In this document: positions 6,147 to 10,890 of the stretch, one piece after another
How the letters are laid out: each line of letters opens with the position of its first letter
Position numbering within the stretch: position 1 is the first letter of the stretch
Assembly (NCBI GenBank): GCA_035532215.1
Contig: DATKRK010000113.1
Location: 1 to 10,890 of the forward strand
Direction of reading: 5' to 3'
Origin: JAICIG01 sp035532215
GTDB taxonomy: Bacteria; Planctomycetota; Planctomycetia; Pirellulales; JAICIG01
Length of the DNA: 10,890 bases
The notes under the pieces: model-generated
What the model saw: only the letters and a program-made list of their open reading frames with translations
The model's database searches: none
What the model was told of the DNA's origin: nothing
Made by a program: the position numbers and the translations under genes

Positions 6147-8384
6147 CTACGCGAGCACCGGATACCCATTCATGTGCAGCAGCCACAAAAGCGGGTCGAG
6201 CAAGCCGACCGGCGCGATCGTGCGGCGGCTCAGGTCGCGCTGGCCGATGCCGTCGAGCCCGACGGGCGTGACCGGAAAGAACATGAACCGCCCGCCGAAC
6301 AGGTCGTCGATCTGACGCTCGATCTGCCAGCCGGGCCAGACCGTGTCGCGCAATTGGGCCATCCGCCGCGAGCGGGCTTCGATGCTCTTGAGGTTCATCT
6401 CCCAGCCGATCTCGCCCAGATCGCGATAAAAATGGTCGATCACCCCGCCTCCATTCGGATCGGCATACGGCTCGTCGACCATCAGGTCGATCTTCGAGAC
6501 GCACAAGGCCACGGGAATGTGCACCTGCTTGCCGGCCTTGAGCCCCTTGATGCGGCGGAGGTCTTCGCGAAAGCCGGCCAGCGCCTGCGATTGGGTCTCG
6601 CTGGGCTCGGTCGGATCGAGAAAAAAGAAAAACCCGTCGCCGTCCAAGGCCCGCTGTCGCTGGCGGTCTTCGATCGTCTGGCTGCGAATCACTTCGCCCG
6701 AGTAGTCGAAAATATTGACCAGGATGTTCGAGGCCCCGAAGCGATCGCGATCGAGAAAATTGAACACCAGCGGGTGGGGGATGCGCCCGACCTGCGTAGC
6801 CATCGGCCCCATTTTCTTGTTCAAGATTTCGTCGACGACCAAGTCGAACTCGTCGGAACTGGCCGACTTGATCCGCTCGAATTGCACCACGTCGGGATAG
6901 TTGCCGCGATTCAACTCGCGATAAACCATCGCCAGCCAGTGCGTCTTGCCCGCCTGGGGAATGCCCAGCGTGGGAAAGCACAGCTTGGCGATCTCGCGAT
7001 ACATCGACATGAAGGTGAACTCGCACTCCTCGTAAGGATGTTCGGAGATCACATTCTTGCACTGCACCATGTCGAGCGTCACGTGCCCGTTGGGCGCGCC
7101 GAGACCGCCCCGAGATTGCTCGTTGACCGGCTCGAACGTGCCTTCGCCGAGGCAGAGCGGGCAGGTGTTGCTGGTTTTTTCCAGCCGCCGCCGGACGCCG
7201 CGGCGAAACAAGATGCCGCCGCCGCTGGCCAGTCCCAGCAGCCCCAGCCCCAAGCCGCCGCGAATCCATTGCTTGCGGCGATGATAAGTATTCCGCTCTT
7301 CGGCGTTGGCGGCGATCTCGCGCCGCAATTGTTCGGTTTCTTTCAGGTCGGCTTCCAGCCGCGAGGCGACTCCGGACTCGACCGCCAGGTTCACCGCGAG
7401 TTTTTCGAGCGACGCTCGCGCCTGCCGATCTTGGGTAATCAACGGCGTTCCCGCGGCGTCGGGCTGCGACCGCCAATGCTCCCAGGCCCGCTGATACTTG
7501 GGATCGATCGCCCGTCGCCGCTCGGCCGCCGCCGCGCGTTCAGCCGCCGCCGAGCGATCGAGCGCGAGCAACTCTTCGCGCGAACTGCCTTCGGCGCCCG
7601 TTCCGGCGCGCAGCAGCCAATGGTAGACGCGGTCGCCGAAAATAAACGTCGTGAGCGTGACGAGCGCCAACAACAGGGCCAGCGCGGCGAGCACTTTCGA
7701 GAGCCCCATCGCGCGGGCGCGGCCGCCGTTAAGCCGTCGTCTGAATTCGTGCCGGCGCTCGTGAATCGCAAGCAGCACCAGCGTGACTACGGCCACCGAA
7801 CCGCAAAGCCAGAACCAGCGGTTGTCGACGCTCAACAGCGATGCCAACTGGCCGGCGACTTGCTTGGTGGCCTGAATCTCGAACAATTCCAGCCGCTCGT
7901 CGTACTCGGCCGTTCGCACCGCCCGCCAGCGGTCGACGATCGCTTGCCGCCGCGCCTGCGACCGATCGCGGGCGGTCTCCAAGGCGGTCAAGGCCGGCTG
8001 GTTGTTGGCTTCGAGCAAGGCCGACAACGATTGGCGCAACTCGGGGTCGAGCGAGGATAGTGGTTCGAGCACGCCGGGCATGCCGTGACCGGACTGCAAA
8101 CCGAGCCGTTGGATTTCCGCTTCGCGAAAGCGGTTCTCGGCTTCGAATTCCAGCGTTTCGACCGTCCGCTCGACGTACTTTCGCGCCAAATCGGCCGCTT
8201 CGCGGTGGATGGCGGCCGGCGCCGGGCTCGGGGCGAGCGCTTCCGCGCGGCAGAAGGCGGCCGATGCGGCAAGTATCCACACCCCGCCGCCGAAGCAGAT
8301 CAATCCGCCCAATCCGGCACGGCGCGCCCGTCCGCCCAACACGACCATTGATCCCCACGGCATGAGAAGTTCCGGAAGTGGCAT
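6147..8384 (-). CDS. Membrane-anchored P-loop GTPase-like protein with Cys-rich knuckle
   Basis: This encodes 745 residues. The start at 8384 is supported by AGAGGG (8390-8395, minus strand) 5 bases upstream. Hydrophobic segments lie at ~24-45 (signal-like), ~190-207, ~231-250 and ~376-393. Between them are charged, Ala/Glu/Arg-rich stretches (60-180 and 265-370) that look coiled-coil. A short knuckle has C408 and C411 (CPLC), with C442 and C454 as possible further ligands. The C-terminal ~465-745 is a nucleotide-binding domain: Walker A GIPQAGKT (474-481), DxxG-type D560-YSG, a second acidic strand GFFFFLDP (584-591), and SKID (630-633) in the place of the NKxD guanine motif. This order fits a TRAFAC-like GTPase, possibly the 'double-GTPase' class linked by others to conflict systems; that link is inference. 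It is predicted to be membrane-bound with the GTPase domain in the cytoplasm, perhaps a switch for membrane or envelope organisation. Its stop is 3 bases from the convergent sulfotransferase stop. Confidence 0.75.
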   Translation of the reverse strand: MPLPELLMPWGSMVVLGGRARRAGLGGLICFGGGVWILAASAAFCRAEALAPSPAPAAIHREAADLARKYVERTVETLEFEAENRFREAEIQRLGLQSGHGMPGVLEPLSSLDPELRQSLSALLEANNQPALTALETARDRSQARRQAIVDRWRAVRTAEYDERLELFEIQATKQVAGQLASLLSVDNRWFWLCGSVAVVTLVLLAIHERRHEFRRRLNGGRARAMGLSKVLAALALLLALVTLTTFIFGDRVYHWLLRAGTGAEGSSREELLALDRSAAAERAAAAERRRAIDPKYQRAWEHWRSQPDAAGTPLITQDRQARASLEKLAVNLAVESGVASRLEADLKETEQLRREIAANAEERNTYHRRKQWIRGGLGLGLLGLASGGGILFRRGVRRRLEKTSNTCPLCLGEGTFEPVNEQSRGGLGAPNGHVTLDMVQCKNVISEHPYEECEFTFMSMYREIAKLCFPTLGIPQAGKTHWLAMVYRELNRGNYPDVVQFERIKSASSDEFDLVVDEILNKKMGPMATQVGRIPHPLVFNFLDRDRFGASNILVNIFDYSGEVIRSQTIEDRQRQRALDGDGFFFFLDPTEPSETQSQALAGFREDLRRIKGLKAGKQVHIPVALCVSKIDLMVDEPYADPNGGGVIDHFYRDLGEIGWEMNLKSIEARSRRMAQLRDTVWPGWQIERQIDDLFGGRFMFFPVTPVGLDGIGQRDLSRRTIAPVGLLDPLLWLLHMNGYPVLA

Positions 8385-8400
8385 CGCCGCCCTCTATTGC

Positions 8401-8429
8401 ACGATACTCGTCCCAAGGCGGCATGTCAA
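8401..8429 (-). promoter_or_regulatory. Candidate sigma70-like promoter for the GTPase-like gene
   Basis: On the minus strand a perfect -35 hexamer TTGACA (8424-8429) is followed after exactly 17 bases by TATCGT (8401-8406), a 4/6 match to TATAAT. Transcription would begin near 8394, giving a very short leader of about 10 bases that starts close to the ribosome site AGAGGG at 8390-8395. The spacing is ideal, but the short leader is a caution, and planctomycete promoters are poorly defined. Confidence 0.45.
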
Positions 8430-8584
8430 AGCGGGACAAGCTGTTATGTTGCGTCGCCCGGCGCCGCCAAAGCCGGCCGTGGTTTTGCACATTCCGCGCG
8501 GCTCCGGTAGCATCGATTGGTGCTTTTACGAAGATGAGTTAGGGTTGGAGCTTGCGTGCCGACGAGCCATTCCCGACAGACTTT
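8430..8584. other. Intergenic stretch without a supported gene
   Basis: This is the part of the 413-base divergent intergenic region (8385-8797) between the candidate promoter and the inverted repeat. A 46-codon open frame from ATG 8446 reaches a stop just inside the repeat-flanking sequence, but it lacks a convincing ribosome site and its proline/arginine-rich start looks random. No tRNA, riboswitch or terminator could be recognised. From 8718 to 8782 I likewise see nothing beyond the ribosome site of the next gene. Confidence 0.5.
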
Positions 8585-8717
8585 AGCCACGGATGGAACA
8601 CGGATCGAACACGGATCAGACATAGAGAAAACCGTGCCTGCGAACTCCACTTTTGTCCGGCCGAAGGTAAGGTTGATCTGGCTTTATCAGTGTTCGATCC
8701 GTGTTCCATCCGTGGCT
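8585..8717. repeat. Perfect 28-bp inverted repeat built from 11-bp units
   Basis: The left arm at 8585-8612 and the right arm at 8690-8717 are exact reverse complements over 28 bases, around a 77-base centre. The left side contains three 11-base units beginning CACGGAT (8588, 8599, 8610), so the arm is itself a tandem repeat of CACGGATNGAA type. The match breaks at both ends, with only scattered pairing beyond (GAT at 8614-8616 pairs with ATC at 8686-8688). No flanking target-site duplication is visible (TTT on the left, CGT on the right). In RNA it would form a long stem 5' of the ceramidase-like gene. From memory, similar CACGGAT arrays are dispersed in many planctomycete and other environmental genomes. 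Confidence 0.85.
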
Positions 8718-8797
8718 CGTTCCACCGGCCGTCACGAAGCAACCCGGCCGTTATCAGGCCGACGCCGTTCGGCCCTTTTCCCAGGAGCCTGCCCGCC

Positions 8798-10339
8798 ATG
8801 ATTGAGATCGGATTGCGTTGGAAATCGACCTTCCTGTTTGCCGCCGCGTTGGCGTGTTTTGCTGCGGCCGCCCGCGGCGCCGAGGAAAAGGCGCCGCCCT
8901 TCCAGGCGGGCTTCGCCGAGCGCGATATCACGCCCGAGATCGGCATGGAGCAGCCGGGGGGCTACGGCAAGGCGTATCACGCGAAGTTTCACGACGCCTG
9001 CAAGGTGCGGGCCGTGGTTTTCGACGACGGCGCGAAGCGCGTGGCCCTGGTCGGCGTCGATGCGCTGTTGATTCGCCGCAAGTCGGTCGAACTGTGCCGC
9101 AAGGCGATTCACGAGAAGTGCGGCATCGCGCCCGAGGCGATTTTAATCAGCGCCTCGCACTCGCACTCCTCGGGGCCGACCGGCATGTTTCTGCCGGGCG
9201 AATTCGATCACGCTTCGCCGCTCGTGCAATCGCTGGTCTATGAAAAATCGTCGTGCGCCGACGCCGAGTACCTGCACCACGTCGAGCAGCAGGTCATTCA
9301 TGCCGTCGTCGCGGCCGATCGCAACAAGGTCGAGGCCCGCTGCGGCGTGGGCGTGGGCCGCGAAGACAAGGTCGCGTTCAATCGCCGCTTTCGCATGCGC
9401 GGCGGCCTGACCATGACTCATCCGCGGCAAGGCAACCCGGACATCGTCGAGGTCGCCGGCCCGACCGATTCCGACGTCGGCGTGGTCGGCGCCTGGGACG
9501 GCGACGGCAAGTTTTTGGGCTGCATCGTCAACTACGCCTGCCACGCCACGACCAGCCCTGGCGGCATCTCGGCGAACTACATTCATTATCTCGAACAGGC
9601 GGTGCGGGGAGTGATGGGCGCGCCCGAAGCGGTCGTGGTGTTCTTGCCCGGCGCCTGCGGCGATATCACACAGGTCGACAATCTCAGCCCTTACGCTTCG
9701 CCGGCGCCGGAGCGCTGGGCGCATCTCGTGGGCGGTTCGATCGGCGCCGAAGCGAGCAAAGTGCTGTTGACCATGACGCCGGGCAAGCTGGCGCCGCTCG
9801 ATTACAAAACCAAGTTGCTGCACATCAAACGCCGCGTGCCGAACCCCGAGCGGTTGAAACGCTGCCTGGAACTGGTGCAAAAGGATCCGGGCAAGGTCGA
9901 CGCCGCGGAGTGGACGTTCGCCAAGGAGATCGTGCTGCTCGACGCCCGGCTGCAAAAGGAGCCCCTCGCCGAAGTCGAGGTGCAAGCGATCCAAGTCGGC
10001 CCGGCCGTATTCGTTTCCGATCCGGCCGAATACTTTTGCCAGTTCGGGCTCGACATCAAGGCCGCGAGCAAGTTTCCGTTCACGTTTCCGGTGGAACTGG
10101 CCAACGGCTGCGTCGGTTACGTGCCGACGGAAGAAGCCTTGGGGCCGCGCGGCGGCGGCTATGAGACGCGGCTGACCAGCTACAGCAATCTCGAACCGAC
10201 GGCCGGCCGCCAGATGGCCGACGCGGGGATCGAACTGGCCAACCAACTGCAGCCCGGCCCCGCGCCGACGCCCGCCCAAGCGCCGCCCTTCAAAGGCGGC
10301 GCTTGGGCTTACGGCAGCGTGCCGCCGGAATTGGATTGA
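8798..10339 (+). CDS. Secreted neutral/alkaline ceramidase-family hydrolase
   Basis: This encodes 513 residues from ATG 8798, with AGGAG at 8783-8787. The frame is open further upstream, to beyond 8552, but that part is repeat sequence and precedes the signal peptide. Residues 1-28 (basic start, FLFAAALACFAAAARGA) are a Sec signal peptide. Residues ~35-480 match the neutral/alkaline non-lysosomal ceramidase N-terminal domain (PF04734 type): AGFAERDITPEIG; SASHSHSSGP with H121/H123; NYACHATT with H249; FLPGACGDI; SDPAEYF with E411; and NGCVGYVPTEEA...GGGYE with Y441 and Y455. These correspond by order to the zinc ligands His/His/Glu/Tyr known from Pseudomonas ceramidase. It is probably an exported zinc amidase; sphingolipid as the substrate is doubtful in planctomycetes, where the family is expanded. 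It is shorter than full ceramidases (~650 aa), lacking their C-terminal Ig-like domain. The last ~25 residues come from a hairpin repeat and are Pro/Ala/Gly-rich. Confidence 0.85.
   Translation: MIEIGLRWKSTFLFAAALACFAAAARGAEEKAPPFQAGFAERDITPEIGMEQPGGYGKAYHAKFHDACKVRAVVFDDGAKRVALVGVDALLIRRKSVELCRKAIHEKCGIAPEAILISASHSHSSGPTGMFLPGEFDHASPLVQSLVYEKSSCADAEYLHHVEQQVIHAVVAADRNKVEARCGVGVGREDKVAFNRRFRMRGGLTMTHPRQGNPDIVEVAGPTDSDVGVVGAWDGDGKFLGCIVNYACHATTSPGGISANYIHYLEQAVRGVMGAPEAVVVFLPGACGDITQVDNLSPYASPAPERWAHLVGGSIGAEASKVLLTMTPGKLAPLDYKTKLLHIKRRVPNPERLKRCLELVQKDPGKVDAAEWTFAKEIVLLDARLQKEPLAEVEVQAIQVGPAVFVSDPAEYFCQFGLDIKAASKFPFTFPVELANGCVGYVPTEEALGPRGGGYETRLTSYSNLEPTAGRQMADAGIELANQLQPGPAPTPAQAPPFKGGAWAYGSVPPELD
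10274..10308 (+). repeat. Perfect 14-bp hairpin within the 3' end of the ceramidase-like gene
   Basis: GCCCAAGCGCCGCC (10274-10287) pairs perfectly with GGCGGCGCTTGGGC (10295-10308) across the 7-base loop CTTCAAA. It lies wholly inside the reading frame (residues 493-504, AQAPPFKGGAWA), 28 bases before the TGA. No T-run follows, so it does not look like an ordinary intrinsic terminator. It may be a captured repeat that extended the protein, or it may protect the 3' end of the mRNA. Confidence 0.85.
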
Positions 10340-10406
10340 GTCGGTCTTTTGCGGCAATATGGGGCCGCGCAACTCTTCGCCGGCCCCGGACCGAACCGAC
10401 ACTTTT
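10340..10406 (+). terminator. Possible terminator between convergent genes
   Basis: In the 73-base gap after the ceramidase-like stop, GTCGGT (10340-10345) pairs with ACCGAC (10395-10400), and inside it GGGGCCG (10361-10367) pairs with CGGCCCC (10381-10387) over a 13-base loop. A short TTTT follows at 10403-10406. The stem is interrupted and the T-run short, so this is a weak candidate serving mainly the plus strand. Confidence 0.3.
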
Positions 10407-10412
10407 GGGAAT

Positions 10413-10889
10413 TCACCCAGCCATCGGCGGAAACTGCGCCACGTAGGCGGGGTCGATCTTCTTGAGCCAGACGTATTCTTTGTCGATCTTCTGCGGCGCC
10501 ACAAGCGGCACGAAGACGACAGCGTAAATCAAGCCGGCAAGGAACATGGCAATTCCGCCGATGATGGATGCCGGCACATACCAAGGCGTCGGACCGAAGC
10601 CGCCGCTGAGCCCCAAACCGACGCAGAAGGCGCCGATGCCTGCCAGCACAAGCAGCCAACTGACGGCAATCGCGTTCCGCCGTTTGCGGCGGTGAACTTC
10701 GCAAAGTCCGATTTCGATCTTCGCCGTATGCCGGACGATGAACATCACGATGAGGTAAATCCAGAGGCTAATCAGGATCAGCAAGAACCAGGCCGGGTGA
10801 TGCCAGGAGAGACTGCGTTTCAGTCGCCCGCCGCCGGCCGGCCGGTTGCACTTGACGCAGCGATCGGGCAGCACCGCCCGCTTGTGCAT
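10413..10889 (-). CDS. Zinc-binding multi-span membrane protein, probably 5' partial
   Basis: 158 residues are visible, with TGA at 10413-10415. The first ATG in the window is at 10889, but homologous-looking proteins usually have extra residues before LPDRCVKCN, so the true start is probably beyond the right edge. C11-x2-C14 (RCVKCNRPA) and C63-x2-H66 (GLCEVHRRKRR) look like a split zinc site. Hydrophobic segments at ~33-52, ~76-96 and ~107-129 should cross the membrane, with the Cys/His-bearing loops and the basic stretch on the cytoplasmic face. The C-terminus (YVWLKKIDPAYVAQFP) is short and soluble. The layout 'CVKCN - WHHP - TM - IVR - LCxxH - TM - TM' is a recurrent uncharacterised bacterial membrane protein family, common in planctomycetes as I recall. 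It converges on the ceramidase-like gene. No function can be stated. Confidence 0.65.
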   Translation of the reverse strand: MHKRAVLPDRCVKCNRPAGGGRLKRSLSWHHPAWFLLILISLWIYLIVMFIVRHTAKIEIGLCEVHRRKRRNAIAVSWLLVLAGIGAFCVGLGLSGGFGPTPWYVPASIIGGIAMFLAGLIYAVVFVPLVAPQKIDKEYVWLKKIDPAYVAQFPPMAG

Positions 10890-10890
10890 C

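Noticed and set aside
6174..8060. A 628-codon open frame on the plus strand opposite the GTPase-like gene
   Set aside because: The minus-strand gene has ordered GTPase motifs, membrane spans and a ribosome site; the plus-strand translation is low-complexity and lacks motifs, as expected for a shadow frame in GC-rich DNA.
8446..8586. Small open frame of 46 codons in the intergenic region
   Set aside because: It has no good ribosome site, a random-looking proline/arginine-rich start and an end in repeat-flanking sequence.
8585..8717. Inverted repeat as a MITE or insertion sequence end pair
   Set aside because: There is no target-site duplication and no transposase nearby; the internal 11-bp periodicity fits a dispersed repeat better.
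8552..8797. Upstream extension of the ceramidase-like reading frame
   Set aside because: It translates the inverted repeat and precedes a clear signal peptide and ribosome site at 8783-8800.
10274..10308. Hairpin as an intrinsic terminator
   Set aside because: It lies inside the coding frame and has no following T-run.
9143..10504. A 453-codon minus-strand frame opposite the ceramidase-like gene
   Set aside because: It is Arg/Ala/His-rich without motifs and overlaps two well-supported genes.

Overview
The window is GC-rich DNA, roughly 60-68% in most stretches I sampled by eye. It looks like a planctomycete chromosome, most likely of a Pirellulales-like bacterium. That placement is inference. 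It rests on base composition, a secreted neutral-ceramidase-family protein, many uncharacterised exported proteins, dispersed short palindromic repeats and a mixed glycosyltransferase/sulfotransferase cluster. No rRNA, tRNA, CRISPR array or transposase was seen.

Layout. (A) 2-1606: the 3' part of a glycosyltransferase gene, fused in frame to an unrelated, probably beta-rich, Cys-containing domain. (B) About 600-3300: a stretch with lower GC and different codon use. It carries that C-terminal domain, a small membrane-anchored Ig-like protein (1633-2190), an orphan gene remnant without a start codon (2197-2397) and a putative lipoprotein with a helical body (2425-3246). (C) 3304-6143: a two-domain glycosyltransferase (GT2-type N-terminus, GT4-type C-terminus) overlapping a PAPS-dependent-type sulfotransferase. 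This suggests synthesis and sulfation of an extracellular glycan. (D) 6147-8384, minus strand: a large membrane-anchored P-loop GTPase-like protein with a Cys-rich knuckle, ending 3 bases from the sulfotransferase stop and preceded by a good sigma70-like promoter. (E) 8385-8797: an intergenic region with a perfect 28-bp inverted repeat built from 11-bp units. (F) 8798-10339: a secreted neutral/alkaline ceramidase-family hydrolase. (G) 10413-10889, minus strand: a zinc-binding multi-membrane-span protein, probably cut by the window edge.

How the genes fit together. The glycosyltransferases and the sulfotransferase plausibly act on one surface polysaccharide or glycoprotein, with the low-GC genes as a rearranged or acquired insert between them. 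The GTPase and ceramidase-like genes diverge from a shared intergenic region and show no obvious functional tie to the glycan genes.

The recurring oddity is noncoding-style repeat sequence inside open reading frames. The linker joining the two glycosyltransferase domains is made of two intergenic-type repeats read in frame, and the ceramidase C-terminus is encoded by a perfect 14-bp hairpin. The strongest candidates for something undescribed are the glycosyltransferase/beta-domain chimera, the repeat-built linker and the membrane GTPase.
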